Of a DNA stretch of 64,000 nucleotides, positions 21,858 to 31,198 are shown in pieces. The position numbers and the translations under genes were made by a program. A model generated the notes under the pieces. That model had not been told where the DNA came from, searched no databases, and saw only the letters and a list, made by a program, of their open reading frames with translations. The DNA comes from Solibacillus sp. FSL W7-1464 (GTDB lineage: Bacteria > Bacillota > Bacilli > Bacillales_A > Planococcaceae): positions 225,001 to 289,000 of the forward strand of contig NZ_JBBORC010000001.1 in NCBI RefSeq assembly GCF_038004425.1, written 5' to 3'. Within the stretch, counting starts at the first letter, position 1. Each line of letters opens with the position of its first letter.

Positions 21858-21870
21858 GGGAGGAAGTTTT

Positions 21871-22728
21871 ATGACAATTATAGAGCGCAAAGTAAAAACA
21901 GGGGATTACGAAACATTTATTATGGAGGGCGGTATCGGAAATAAAGATGCGGTTATTTTAATCCACGGATCTGGCCCTGGAGCAAATGGTAAAGCAAACT
22001 GGCAATTCGTCATCGATGATTATGCGGAGGATTTCCATGTAGTCGCCCTTGATCTATTCGGTTTCGGCAACACGGACCATCCGGAAGAATATCCGGAAAA
22101 CGGTGTGCAATGGATGTCGGTACGCGTGAAGCAAGTGCTCGATTTAATGGATGCGCTGAACATTGAAAAAGCAAATCTGATCGGGAACTCTTTAGGCGGC
22201 GTAGTAGCGACCTATTTGAACATGGCTGCTCCAGAGCGCTTCAATAAAATTGTGCTAATGGGTGCAGGTGTCTCATTATCACAGCCAACACCGGAGCTGT
22301 CGAAACTGGCAAACTTCCATTTAGATCCAACAAAAGAAAACTTGCGCAACTTACTGAGCTGGTTCGTCTATGACTTGGACCGCATGCAGGACTTTGTGGA
22401 TCAAGTGGTGGAGGCTCGTTGGGAAGCATTCCAACGCCCGGAAATTCAGCGTTCCTACCGTGAAAACTTTACACGTTCAACAATGATTGAATTCCAAATT
22501 CCGCAAACGGCACTGGAGCGTATGCAAAATGAGTTTTTATTAATCCATGGTTACCACGATCGTTTCGTGCCGGTACAAAGCAGTCTTTATGCGCTGGAAC
22601 ACTTGCCGAATGCAGAGCTGCGTATCTTAAAAAGATGCGGTCACTGGGCAATGATCGAACAGCGTGAAGAATTTTTACACGCGACAAAGCACTTTTTCAC
22701 AAAGGATAAAAAAGAAGTACATTCTTGA
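21871..22728 (+). CDS. Meta-cleavage-product alpha/beta hydrolase (copy 2)
   Basis: A 285 aa alpha/beta hydrolase. It has the HGSGPG oxyanion motif, nucleophile Ser107 (GNSLGG), Asp230 (GYHDRF) and His258 (CGHW). It is paralogous to the hydrolase at 19450 but clearly diverged, so a second ring-cleavage product, differing in side chain, is plausible. ATG 21871 follows GGGAGG. The open frame runs 81 nt further upstream into the flavoprotein gene, but that part is not supported. The start lies 13 bp after the flavoprotein stop. Confidence 0.88.
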   Translation: MTIIERKVKTGDYETFIMEGGIGNKDAVILIHGSGPGANGKANWQFVIDDYAEDFHVVALDLFGFGNTDHPEEYPENGVQWMSVRVKQVLDLMDALNIEKANLIGNSLGGVVATYLNMAAPERFNKIVLMGAGVSLSQPTPELSKLANFHLDPTKENLRNLLSWFVYDLDRMQDFVDQVVEARWEAFQRPEIQRSYRENFTRSTMIEFQIPQTALERMQNEFLLIHGYHDRFVPVQSSLYALEHLPNAELRILKRCGHWAMIEQREEFLHATKHFFTKDKKEVHS

Positions 22729-22748
22729 TCATATAAGGGGGCTATATC

Positions 22749-23957
22749 ATGGGAGAAACAGTAGTAAGTACATTGTCTGTAAGCGAAATGCTTGTTGAGA
22801 ACGCTCGCCAGCTCATTCCGAAATTACGTGAAGCAACATTGGAAATTGATAAAAACAGCCAAATTCCAGATGAAATCATTCAGGAAATGCGTGAAAAAGG
22901 ATTATTGAAGATTTTACGACCAAAAATTTTCGGTGGACATGAAACAAGCATGCAAAACTATTTTGATGTCGTAACTGAAATCAGCCGCGGAAATCCGTCT
23001 GCCGGATGGTTTACAGCGTTAAGCAATATTCGCGATTACATGATTTCCTATGTATATGGCGAAAAAGCGCTGGCAGAGATTTTTGGACCAAACCGCGATA
23101 ATGATGTGATTTTAGCAGGCAACTTTAAACCGATCCGTATCGATATTGAAAAAGTTGACGGCGGTTACTTCATTAAAGATGCACAGTGGCCTTTCGTATC
23201 GGGAGCTCCGTATGCCGACTGGTTCTACTGTGGCGCTCCGGTTGACGATGGCAACGGCGGAATCGAAATGGCGATTTTGATCGTGCCTCGTGAAGACGTA
23301 ACAGTTTTGGATGACTGGGATGTAGTCGGATTAAAAGGATCAGGCAGTAACAGTATTGTTATTAAAGAAGTGTTTGTCCCGGATCACCGCATTTCATTGG
23401 ACCGTTTAGCGCAGCAGCGTCATTATATGATCGATGAATTAAAGGACAATCCGTTATACCGTACACCATTCGTACCTTCACTGACATTGTCGATTGCAGC
23501 ACCGGTACTGGGCACAGCTCTTGGCGGATTTGATGTCCATATGGAACGAGTGAACAAAGCCGGAATCGGCAATACATTCTACAACAAAATGTCGGATGCA
23601 CCGCTCACACATTTACAGATTGCAGAAATCGATATGAAATTGGAGTGCGCAAGATCATTATTTGAAAATGCGATCAAAATTTTGGATGAATATTCAACGA
23701 GCGGCAAGGAATTCACGCAAAAAGTGAGTATTCGCATTAAAGCACAGTACGGCTATGCCAACCAATTATGTAAGGAAGCCTATGATTTGATGCTGGCGGG
23801 AGCGGGTTCGGTTTTTGCTTACAACAACAACGTATTTCAGGCATTTTACCGCGACTTTATTACGATGCATTTACATGCATTCATTACACCGTCAAGCTTG
23901 CTTGAAACACATGGACGTTTAATGGTGGATCTGGAGCCGAACACATATTTCGCGTAG
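22749..23957 (+). CDS. HsaA-type flavin-dependent monooxygenase (copy 2)
   Basis: A 402 aa group D flavin monooxygenase with the acyl-CoA dehydrogenase fold and the same landmarks as the copy at 17141: GGYFIKDAQWPFVSG in the beta domain and DDWDVVGLKGSGSN before the helical domain. It probably hydroxylates a phenolic ring using reduced flavin from the reductase at 25009. With its dioxygenase partner downstream it forms a second hydroxylase-dioxygenase pair in the same operon. AAGGGG precedes the ATG. Confidence 0.82.
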   Translation: MGETVVSTLSVSEMLVENARQLIPKLREATLEIDKNSQIPDEIIQEMREKGLLKILRPKIFGGHETSMQNYFDVVTEISRGNPSAGWFTALSNIRDYMISYVYGEKALAEIFGPNRDNDVILAGNFKPIRIDIEKVDGGYFIKDAQWPFVSGAPYADWFYCGAPVDDGNGGIEMAILIVPREDVTVLDDWDVVGLKGSGSNSIVIKEVFVPDHRISLDRLAQQRHYMIDELKDNPLYRTPFVPSLTLSIAAPVLGTALGGFDVHMERVNKAGIGNTFYNKMSDAPLTHLQIAEIDMKLECARSLFENAIKILDEYSTSGKEFTQKVSIRIKAQYGYANQLCKEAYDLMLAGAGSVFAYNNNVFQAFYRDFITMHLHAFITPSSLLETHGRLMVDLEPNTYFA

Positions 23958-23988
23958 ATAAATAAATAATCAAAAAGGGGAATGCACT

Positions 23989-24942
23989 ATGACAAATCCG
24001 GAAATTTCAAAACTTGGCCACTTTGGTTTAGTAAGTACAGATTTAGAAAAATCACTTTGGTTTTTTAAAGAAGTAATTGGTCTTGAAGAAACAGAAGAAG
24101 CAGACGGTGTTCACTATTTACGTGCATGGGGTGACTTCGAGCACCATACATTAACACTTCGCGCCGGTGAAGAGTCTCGCCTTGATCATATTGCATGGCG
24201 TACAAAACGTCCTGAAGATGTAGATGCGTTTGCTGAAAACCTTCAAAAAGAAGGAATCGAAATCAACTGGGTAGCGGAAGGCACGGAAAAAGGGCAAGGA
24301 AAAGCATTCCGCTTCCAGCTTCCTAGTAAGCATACATTCGAAATTTATTTTGATATGGAAAAAACATTGGCTGCACCGGAAACACGTTCAGTACTAAAAA
24401 ATCAGACACATAAATCATGGAATAGGGGGGTATCACCGCGTCGTATCGACCATGTGAATCTATTAAGCTCTATTCCTGCAAATGAGTTTTCAGATTTTAT
24501 GATACAGCATTTAGGTTTTAACTTACGTGAATATGTGGAAGCGCCGGACGGAAGCTATTTAGGTGCATGGTTAAGTGTAACACCACTTGTACACGACATT
24601 GCATTCAGCTTTGATCCGCATTCCGCTTCTACACACGAAGTACACCATATTTCATACTGGTTGGATAATGCACAGGATTTATTGCGTGCAGCGGATATTT
24701 TAAAAGAAAACGGTATTGAGTTTAAAGGGCCGGGGAAACACGGAATTTCACAGGCGATGTACATTTATGCAATTGACCCTGGCAGCGGTGTGCGTCTGGA
24801 AATCTTCACAAACGGCTATTTAATTTTCGAGCCGGACTGGGAGCCGATTCGTTGGACATTGGATGAGATGAGCCTGGGCTTCACTTATTGGGGCGACCAA
24901 ATGGACAATAACCCCGAAAATAACCCGACAATTAAAGCGTAA
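23989..24942 (+). CDS. Extradiol (catechol 2,3-) dioxygenase, copy 2
   Basis: A 317 aa two-module extradiol dioxygenase. Iron ligands are His155 (RRIDHVNLL), His219/220 (VHHISYW) and Glu271 (RLEIFTNG), with catalytic His251 in GPGKH. All active-site residues are present. It differs from copies 1 and 3 near the active site (LGAWLSVTPLVHDIAF and RLEIF instead of RVELF), suggesting a different ring substituent. It is 31 bp behind monooxygenase copy 2. Confidence 0.9.
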   Translation: MTNPEISKLGHFGLVSTDLEKSLWFFKEVIGLEETEEADGVHYLRAWGDFEHHTLTLRAGEESRLDHIAWRTKRPEDVDAFAENLQKEGIEINWVAEGTEKGQGKAFRFQLPSKHTFEIYFDMEKTLAAPETRSVLKNQTHKSWNRGVSPRRIDHVNLLSSIPANEFSDFMIQHLGFNLREYVEAPDGSYLGAWLSVTPLVHDIAFSFDPHSASTHEVHHISYWLDNAQDLLRAADILKENGIEFKGPGKHGISQAMYIYAIDPGSGVRLEIFTNGYLIFEPDWEPIRWTLDEMSLGFTYWGDQMDNNPENNPTIKA

Positions 24943-25008
24943 AATGTTTCGCAGCAAAGCGGATAGTTTACGAAGTGAAAATATAATCTGCAAAGAGGAG
25001 GCAACATT

Positions 25009-25488
25009 ATGATGGATGACCGTTTATTCAGAAATGCGATGGGCAAGTTTGCGACAGGTGTTACCGTCATTACAACAGAACACGATAAACAAGAGCATGG
25101 TATGACAGCGAATGCATTCATGTCTGTTTCTTTGGAACCGAAGCTAGTTGTCATTTCAATCGGTGAAAAGGCGCGCTGCCTGCCAAAAATTAAAGAGAGC
25201 GGCATCTTCGGTGTCAATATTTTAGCTGAAGATCAGCAGGACTATTCAATGGTTTTTGCCGGTCAAAAGAAAGATGAAGTCGTGGAGGTAACTTTCGAAC
25301 GCTTGGCAGGGGTACCGGTTTTACAAGGTGCCATCGCGCAGATCAGCTGTGATGTTGTGTCGGAGTATGTTGAAGGCGATCACACTTTGTTCATCGGCAA
25401 AGTACGGGATATTAAACTGGATGATTCGAAAGAACCGTTACTATTTTATGCGGGCAAATACCGTTCATTGGAAACAATTACTGTATAA
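25009..25488 (+). CDS. Flavin reductase (HsaB/HpaC-like)
   Basis: A 159 aa protein of the flavin reductase-like split-barrel family, with MGKFATGVTVIT at the N-terminus, TANAFMSVSLEP next and HTLFIGKV in the second half. It reduces FMN or FAD with NAD(P)H and passes the reduced flavin to group D monooxygenases. It is the only such gene in the cluster, so it probably serves both copies at 17141 and 22749. AGAGGAGG precedes the ATG. Confidence 0.9.
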   Translation: MMDDRLFRNAMGKFATGVTVITTEHDKQEHGMTANAFMSVSLEPKLVVISIGEKARCLPKIKESGIFGVNILAEDQQDYSMVFAGQKKDEVVEVTFERLAGVPVLQGAIAQISCDVVSEYVEGDHTLFIGKVRDIKLDDSKEPLLFYAGKYRSLETITV

Positions 25489-25502
25489 CAGGGGGATTCA
25501 AA

Positions 25503-26273
25503 TTGGATATTCAACACGCTGCCAATGCCTTATTAACTGCTGAACGTTCGAAACAGCCAATTGAACCTTTCACGTCGTCAACTGATATTTCAGTTGACGA
25601 CGCTTATCATATTCAGCTGTTGCAAATTAAAGAGAAATTGAAGGAAGCTGAACTGGTAGGCATGAAAGTTGGATTGACGAGCGAAGTCATGCAGAAGATG
25701 TTCAATGTAGACACGCCTGATTTCGGGCATATTTTGAGCACAATGGTATATGAAAATAACAGTACAATTTCGAAATCGCAGTTTATTCAACCGAAAGTAG
25801 AATTCGAAATTGCTTTTTTATTAAAGGAAGATTTAAAAGGTCCGAATGTGACAGTCGAAGAAGTATTACAGGCAACAAAAGCGATTGCACCGGCAATTGA
25901 AATTATCGATAGTCGCATTATGGACTGGAAATTTAAATTTGAGGATACGGTTGCGGATAACGGTTCGTCTGCGGGGGCAATTATCGGTACACCATCTGAT
26001 TTACCACCTTTTGAGGAACTCGCTAACATTCCGATTGTCGTGAAGAAAAATGGTGAAGTGATCGATCAAGGTATAAGCAACGCGGTAATGGGAAACCCGG
26101 CGAAAGCGATTGCCTGGCTTGCCAATATGTTGAGTGAATATGATATTTCACTGAAAGCGGGTCAATTCATTTTAGCAGGTGCGATTACAGCGGCAGTATT
26201 CTTCGATGCGAATGACGAGTTTGAAATTGATTTCGGTAAGTACGGACAGTTGAAAGTACAGTTTACAGATTGA
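25503..26273 (+). CDS. 2-oxopent-4-enoate (2-hydroxypenta-2,4-dienoate) hydratase
   Basis: A 256 aa hydratase of the MhpD/XylJ/HsaE family: GMKVGLTSEVMQ, then EFEIAFLL, with acidic metal ligands, and ending in the FDANDEFEIDFGKYG segment. It adds water to the dienoate released by the hydrolases and gives 4-hydroxy-2-oxoacid. The start is a TTG at 25503 with GGGGG 9 nt upstream. It is followed 17 bp later by the dehydrogenase and then the aldolase, which is the classic lower meta-cleavage order. Confidence 0.9.
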   Translation: MDIQHAANALLTAERSKQPIEPFTSSTDISVDDAYHIQLLQIKEKLKEAELVGMKVGLTSEVMQKMFNVDTPDFGHILSTMVYENNSTISKSQFIQPKVEFEIAFLLKEDLKGPNVTVEEVLQATKAIAPAIEIIDSRIMDWKFKFEDTVADNGSSAGAIIGTPSDLPPFEELANIPIVVKKNGEVIDQGISNAVMGNPAKAIAWLANMLSEYDISLKAGQFILAGAITAAVFFDANDEFEIDFGKYGQLKVQFTD

Positions 26274-26290
26274 CGATTGAGGTGAGCTAA

Positions 26291-27178
26291 TTGACGAAGT
26301 TAAAAGTAGGCATCATCGGTTCAGGCAATATCGGGACCGATTTAATGTATAAAATTGAGCGCTGTGATGCACTGGAGATGGCGGTCATGGTAGGTATTGA
26401 TCCGCAGTCGGAAGGTTTGGCACGTGCACGTGACCGTGGCTATATCGCGATTGAAAATGGTATTGAAGGATTTAAAGCACAGTTAGATCAAGTTGATATC
26501 GTCTTTGATGCGACGAGTGCCTATGCTCACAGAGAGAATTACGAGGTTATTAAAGCTGCAGGTAAAAAGATGATTGATTTAACGCCGGCAGCAATTGGGC
26601 CGTTCACTGTCCCGCCGGTAAATTTAAGTGAGCATTTTGAAAAAGACAATGTCAACATGGTAACGTGCGGCGGTCAGGCAACAATCCCGATTGTGGCAGC
26701 AATCTCCCGTGTTGTGCCAGTTGACTATGCAGAAATCGTTGCAACGGTCGCAAGCAAAAGTGCGGGCCCGGGTACACGTGCGAACATCGATGAATTTACA
26801 AGGACAACGGCAAACGCTATTGAAGCAGTCGGCGGTGCGAAAAAAGGGAAAGCAATTATCATTTTAAACCCGGCAGAACCGCCGATTATGATGCGTGATA
26901 CCGTCCATGCGCTCGTAGCGGAGACGGGGAAAGAAGATGAAATCCGCGCTTCTATTAAAGAAATGATTGAAGAAGTGAAAACATACGTGCCTGGTTACCG
27001 TCTATGTGGCGAACCGATATTTGAAGGCAATAAAATATCGGTTTTATTGGAAGTGGAAGGGATTGGCGATTTCTTCCCGCCTTATTCAGGCAACCTGGAC
27101 ATTATGACGGCAGCAGCTGCGCGTGTAGCAAATGAATTAGCCAAAAATCTAATAGCGCAAGGAGCGGTTGTGCGATGA
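26291..27178 (+). CDS. Acetaldehyde dehydrogenase (acylating)
   Basis: A 295 aa enzyme of the MhpF/DmpF/HsaG family: N-terminal NAD fold ([11 protein letters not shown]), catalytic Cys126 in MVTCGGQAT and a C-terminal dimerisation part. It oxidises the aldehyde made by the aldolase to acetyl-CoA (or propionyl-CoA), with channelling in the aldolase-dehydrogenase complex. The start is TTG at 26291 after GAGGTGAG. The stop overlaps the aldolase start by 4 nt, which fits translational coupling. Confidence 0.93.
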   Translation: MTKLKVGIIGSGNIGTDLMYKIERCDALEMAVMVGIDPQSEGLARARDRGYIAIENGIEGFKAQLDQVDIVFDATSAYAHRENYEVIKAAGKKMIDLTPAAIGPFTVPPVNLSEHFEKDNVNMVTCGGQATIPIVAAISRVVPVDYAEIVATVASKSAGPGTRANIDEFTRTTANAIEAVGGAKKGKAIIILNPAEPPIMMRDTVHALVAETGKEDEIRASIKEMIEEVKTYVPGYRLCGEPIFEGNKISVLLEVEGIGDFFPPYSGNLDIMTAAAARVANELAKNLIAQGAVVR

Positions 27179-28170
27179 GAGACATTCATATTTTAGACGT
27201 ATCGTTACGAGACGGCAGTCACTCCATGAAGCATCAATATTCCGAGCAGCAAGTACGAGACATTGCGAGAGGATTAAATCAGGCGGGTGTTGAGTATTTT
27301 GAAGTCGCACATGGTGATGGCTTAGGCGGATCGAGCTTGCAGTACGGCCTGTCTGCAGTGGACGAGCTGAAGTTAATCGAAGCTGCTGCCGCTGAATGTA
27401 CCGATTCAAAAGTAGCTGTCTTACTAATTCCCGGCATCGGAATTAAGGATGACTTAAAAAATGCCGTGAATGCGGGCGCAAAAATGGCACGTGTTGCAAC
27501 ACATGTGACAGAGGCGGATATTTCAGCACAGCACATTGCCTATAGCCGTGAATTGGGACTGAAAACTGCCGGGTTTTTGATGATGGCACATATGGCTCCG
27601 ACAAGCGTCATTGTCGAGCAGGCAAAATTATTTGAAAGCTACGGTGCGGAAATTGTGTATGTGACGGATTCTGCTGGTTACCTATTACCGGATCAAGTAA
27701 CGGAACGCATTCGGGCATTGAAAGAAAATATCGACTGTGAAATCGGTTTCCACGCACATAATAATATGTCACTGGCGATGGCGAATTCTTTAGCGGCAAT
27801 TGAAGCCGGCGCTACTTATATTGACGGATCATTACGTGCATTAGGGGCAGGCAGCGGCAATACGCAAACTGAAGTATTAGTTGCCGTGTTACAGCGGATG
27901 GGTATTCAAACAGGTGTCGATCTGTACAATATTATCGATGTCGCAAATGAGATCGTCGCACCTATTTTACCACGTCCTCAGGAAATATCAGGCTCGAGCT
28001 TAATTATGGGATATGCAGGCGTGTATTCAAGCTTCTTACTCCATACAGAAAAAGCTTCAAAACAGTTCGGTGTTGATGAACGCGATATTTTAGTTGAGCT
28101 GGGCCGCCGTAAAACAGTCGGCGGACAGGAAGATTTAATTTATGAGGTGGCACAGAGTTTAATGAAATAA
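27175..28170 (+). CDS. 4-hydroxy-2-oxovalerate aldolase
   Basis: A 331 aa aldolase of the DmpG/MhpE/HsaF family in the HMGL-like TIM-barrel group. LRDGSH near residue 11 gives the catalytic Arg and Asp, and FHAHNN near residue 193 gives the metal histidines. The C-terminal part binds the partner dehydrogenase. It splits 4-hydroxy-2-oxoacid into pyruvate and an aldehyde. It overlaps the dehydrogenase gene and is the last gene before a terminator, closing the first operon of the cluster. Confidence 0.93.
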   Translation: MRDIHILDVSLRDGSHSMKHQYSEQQVRDIARGLNQAGVEYFEVAHGDGLGGSSLQYGLSAVDELKLIEAAAAECTDSKVAVLLIPGIGIKDDLKNAVNAGAKMARVATHVTEADISAQHIAYSRELGLKTAGFLMMAHMAPTSVIVEQAKLFESYGAEIVYVTDSAGYLLPDQVTERIRALKENIDCEIGFHAHNNMSLAMANSLAAIEAGATYIDGSLRALGAGSGNTQTEVLVAVLQRMGIQTGVDLYNIIDVANEIVAPILPRPQEISGSSLIMGYAGVYSSFLLHTEKASKQFGVDERDILVELGRRKTVGGQEDLIYEVAQSLMK

Positions 28171-28227
28171 TAAGAAGCTGTGTTCACAATACAATTATAT
28201 ATGAAACAAACCGATAATTTTTGAATG

Positions 28228-28256
28228 CTACCTTAATATAAATGAGGTAGCTTTTT
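28228..28256 (+). terminator. Intrinsic terminator after the aldolase gene
   Basis: GCTACCT pairs with AGGTAGC and is followed by TTTTT. It divides the cluster into an upper operon (17141-28170) and later units. Confidence 0.8.
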
Positions 28257-28303
28257 ATTCATCTCATATTTTAAATACTTATATAGATAGAGAAGGTGAG
28301 CGC

Positions 28304-29257
28304 ATGAAAATTTGTGGGAAATACCGCGCGAAGTTTGCAGATGGTCCAATCTGGCATCAGGCATATGGTGTGATTTGGCTGGATATCGCGAATAAAAAAA
28401 TCATCACATTCAATCCGGAAACCGAAATAGAAGATGTGTATGATGCAATGGGGTGGATTCAGTCCATTATCCCGACTGCAGATGGTCAGTTTATTGGAGT
28501 TTACAAAGACGGCCTCTATTTGATCAATTTTAAATTAGGTCTGAAAAAACCGTTTGTTTTGCCGCCAGATCTGTCTGAAATACATTTTTTAAATGATTCT
28601 AAATGTGGACCAGACGGACGACTATGGATAGGTTATTCAGACGGTTTTTTTAAAAAGTTCAAAGAAACGCCGCAAACTGCATTTTCCAACTACCCATTCG
28701 AAAATGCGAAATTAATCTCCGTTGATGCAGAAGGCGAAATTCAGACGCATTTATCAAAATTAGCGATTTCCAACGGTTTGGAATGGGATCGCAAAACAAA
28801 TAAATTTTATCATATTGATTCATCAAAACACGCAATCTTTCAATATGAATTAACAGAAAGCGGGCAGCTGCTTTTTGAAAAGATTGTTTATACTTTCAAA
28901 ATGGTTGAAGGATATCCGGCCGGCATGACGATCGATAGTGAAGGGAATTTGTATGTAACTTTGTTTAAAAGTGGTCTTATGGCAAAAACAAGTAAGGAAC
29001 AAACACGTGTTGTATGTATAAATCCACAGGAGCAGCAGATCAAAGAAGAATTCATCATTCCTGTTTCCCATGTTACGTCCTGCACGATCGGCGGTAAAAA
29101 CTTGGACAATCTGTATGTTACAACAGCTTATGAAGCATTGCCGGAAGCGCGTATTAAAGAGGAGCCGCTAGCAGGCTATTTACTGCAGTTTCCGATAAAA
29201 ACGACAGGTGTATTACCATATGAGTTTTTATTGGCAAGGAACGGAACGGATATCTGA
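28304..29257 (+). CDS. SMP-30/gluconolactonase-like six-bladed propeller protein
   Basis: A 317 aa soluble protein without a signal peptide. It has repeated blade signatures (NDSKCGPDGRLWIG, SNGLEWDRKTNKFYH, PAGMTIDSEGNLYV), as in SMP-30/gluconolactonase and lactone hydrolases. The conserved Asn and Asp of the metal site appear to be present (NDSKCGPDG, SNGLEWD). A lactone or enol-lactone hydrolase role in the cluster is possible but not shown. It follows a terminator and has AGAAGGTGAG before its ATG, so it either has its own promoter in the 48 bp gap or relies on read-through. Confidence 0.7.
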   Translation: MKICGKYRAKFADGPIWHQAYGVIWLDIANKKIITFNPETEIEDVYDAMGWIQSIIPTADGQFIGVYKDGLYLINFKLGLKKPFVLPPDLSEIHFLNDSKCGPDGRLWIGYSDGFFKKFKETPQTAFSNYPFENAKLISVDAEGEIQTHLSKLAISNGLEWDRKTNKFYHIDSSKHAIFQYELTESGQLLFEKIVYTFKMVEGYPAGMTIDSEGNLYVTLFKSGLMAKTSKEQTRVVCINPQEQQIKEEFIIPVSHVTSCTIGGKNLDNLYVTTAYEALPEARIKEEPLAGYLLQFPIKTTGVLPYEFLLARNGTDI

Positions 29258-29396
29258 AATTCAGTAATTTTTTACTAAAAGTTAGATTTTTCTGAATAAA
29301 AGTTTCCTAGATATCCAAAAGTACATTTTGTAACATTGAAAACAATAACAACCTAAAACAGGTTACTCATATCCATCATTTTAAGGGGGAATTGCA

Positions 29397-30347
29397 GTGG
29401 CACCAGAAATCGCTAAACTAGGCCATGTTGCTTTAGTGTCAACAGATTTGGAAAAGTCATTAGTTTTCTTTAAAGAGATTATTGGATTGGAAGAAACAGC
29501 GGAAATCGACGGTGTTCACTATTTACGTGCCTACAGTGATTTCCAGCATCATACTTTGAGCATTGAAGCGGGTGAAAGTGCTCACGTCAAACATATCGGC
29601 TGGCGTACAAAAACAGCTGATTGTGTTCAAGGCTTCAATGAACTTTTAGTCGAGCAAGGGGTAGATGTACAGGAATATCCAAAAGGCACAACACCAGGTA
29701 TCGGTGATTCGATCCGTTTTCAATTACCGAGCGGCCATACATTTGAACTCTATTATGACGTGGAAAAATCAAAAGCCGGTCCGGATAAAGCTTCAGTTCT
29801 GAAAAACCAAGTATATAAATCGTGGAACAAAGGGATTTCGCCGCGTCGATTTGATCATGTAAATATTCATACGACGACAGATGTAGCTGAATCCTATGCA
29901 TTTTTAACAGAAGTGCTTGGCTTCAATATGCGTGAGTATTTACGTGGCGATGACGGTATTTTGGCGGGCTGGATGAGTGTGACGCCCCTTGTACATGATG
30001 TGGCGATGATAAAAAAGGAAACGCTTCCAACACCTGCCCGTCTCCATCACATCTCGTACTGGCTGGATGATACACAGGATATTTTACGTGCTGCAGATAT
30101 TTTAAAAGAAAACAATCTGCCATTTATCGGTCCAGGTAAACATGGTGTATCTCAGGCGATCTACTTATATGTAATGGATCCTGGAAGTGGCTGCCGAGTG
30201 GAATTATTCTCGGGCGGTTACTTAATTTTCGAACCGGATTGGGAACCTGTTGAGTGGACATTGGAAGAACGTGCCTTAAGTAATACATATTGGGGCGACA
30301 GTGTGCAGGATAAAGAATTAAATAATATTACGATTGAAGCGAGGTAA
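29397..30347 (+). CDS. Extradiol (catechol 2,3-) dioxygenase, copy 3
   Basis: A 316 aa two-module extradiol dioxygenase. Iron ligands are His154 (RRFDHVNIH), His217/218 (LHHISYW) and Glu269 (CRVELF), with catalytic His249 in GPGKH. The C-terminal part (GGYLIFEPDWEPVEW) closely resembles copy 1. The start is GTG at 29397 with AAGGGGG upstream. A 139 bp gap before it suggests its own promoter, so this copy may be expressed separately from copies 1 and 2. Confidence 0.9.
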   Translation: MAPEIAKLGHVALVSTDLEKSLVFFKEIIGLEETAEIDGVHYLRAYSDFQHHTLSIEAGESAHVKHIGWRTKTADCVQGFNELLVEQGVDVQEYPKGTTPGIGDSIRFQLPSGHTFELYYDVEKSKAGPDKASVLKNQVYKSWNKGISPRRFDHVNIHTTTDVAESYAFLTEVLGFNMREYLRGDDGILAGWMSVTPLVHDVAMIKKETLPTPARLHHISYWLDDTQDILRAADILKENNLPFIGPGKHGVSQAIYLYVMDPGSGCRVELFSGGYLIFEPDWEPVEWTLEERALSNTYWGDSVQDKELNNITIEAR

Positions 30348-30398
30348 GAGCCTTAGTTAACCACTAAATTATGACATTTTAGAAAGGTGTGAAGTAGC

Positions 30399-31184
30399 AT
30401 GAAAACAATTATCGTAAATGAAAAAAATCTACCGATTGTCCAGCAAAGTAGCGAACCCGCAGTAATGGCATTAGGATTTTTTGATGGTGTGCATAAAGGT
30501 CATCAGCAGGTAATTTTAGCAGCAAGAAAAAAAGCCCGGAAAAAAGGCTTGAAATTGGCTGTTATGAGTTTTTTTCCCCATCCGAAAACGGTCTTTTCAA
30601 ATGAAGAAGTAGACTATTTAATGCCGATGGAGAAAAAGGCCGAACGCTTTCAGTCATTAGGTGTCGATTTGTTCTATATAGTGGAATTTACGAAAACGTT
30701 TGCTGCTCTTTTACCGAAGCAATTTGTCCAGCAATATTTAGTGGGGCTTCAAGTGCAGTACGCCGTAGCAGGTTATGACTATACGTACGGTGCTAAGGGA
30801 GCCGGTACGGTCGCTACAATCCAGTCAGACAGCGACTGGAAAATTGAAGTCGATGTTGTGAAGCGTTTTGCCATTTCAGGTGAAAAGGTGAGCTCGACAT
30901 GTATTCGTGAAAAATTGAAACGGGGCTATGTCGAGGAAGTAACAGCATTATTAGGAAAGCCGTATAGCATCCAATACTCGCTGAAAAACGGATTGCACGA
31001 TTACTATACACTTCCTCAATGCGGAGAATACTATGTCACGATTTTAGCCGGTAAGCGGGCGATCTCGCAAAAAGTTTATGTGAAGAATGCCAAGGACATT
31101 ATTTTCTACCAAGATTTAAATATCGATGATTGTTCGATTTATTTCCATCAACGCGCAACCCAAAAATACCAAGAAATTAGTTGA
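30399..31184 (+). CDS. FAD synthetase-like protein with degenerate riboflavin kinase half
   Basis: A 261 aa RibF-related protein. Residues 1-185 carry the nucleotidyltransferase features of FAD synthetase: GFFDGVHKGHQ with the HxGH-type motif, PHPKTVF, and SSTCIREKL for the ISSTxIR motif. The remaining 75 aa align with where the riboflavin kinase domain begins (LLGKPYSIQ) but lack the usual GFPTAN motif and are too short. It would adenylate FMN to FAD but not phosphorylate riboflavin. It sits among five FAD- or FMN-dependent oxidoreductases, which suggests a dedicated cofactor supply. A housekeeping ribF must exist elsewhere. Confidence 0.8.
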   Translation: MKTIIVNEKNLPIVQQSSEPAVMALGFFDGVHKGHQQVILAARKKARKKGLKLAVMSFFPHPKTVFSNEEVDYLMPMEKKAERFQSLGVDLFYIVEFTKTFAALLPKQFVQQYLVGLQVQYAVAGYDYTYGAKGAGTVATIQSDSDWKIEVDVVKRFAISGEKVSSTCIREKLKRGYVEEVTALLGKPYSIQYSLKNGLHDYYTLPQCGEYYVTILAGKRAISQKVYVKNAKDIIFYQDLNIDDCSIYFHQRATQKYQEIS

Positions 31185-31198
31185 GAGGCTGGTTAAAC

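Noticed and set aside
21790-21870. Upstream extension of hydrolase copy 2
   Set aside because: It overlaps the end of the flavoprotein gene and has no ribosome site. The ATG at 21871 behind GGGAGG is the natural start.
17141-23957. Acyl-CoA dehydrogenases of fatty-acid oxidation
   Set aside because: The two 400 aa proteins share the fold, but their motifs, the flavin reductase and the extradiol dioxygenase neighbours fit HsaA-type monooxygenases. No thiolase, hydratase or CoA ligase is present.
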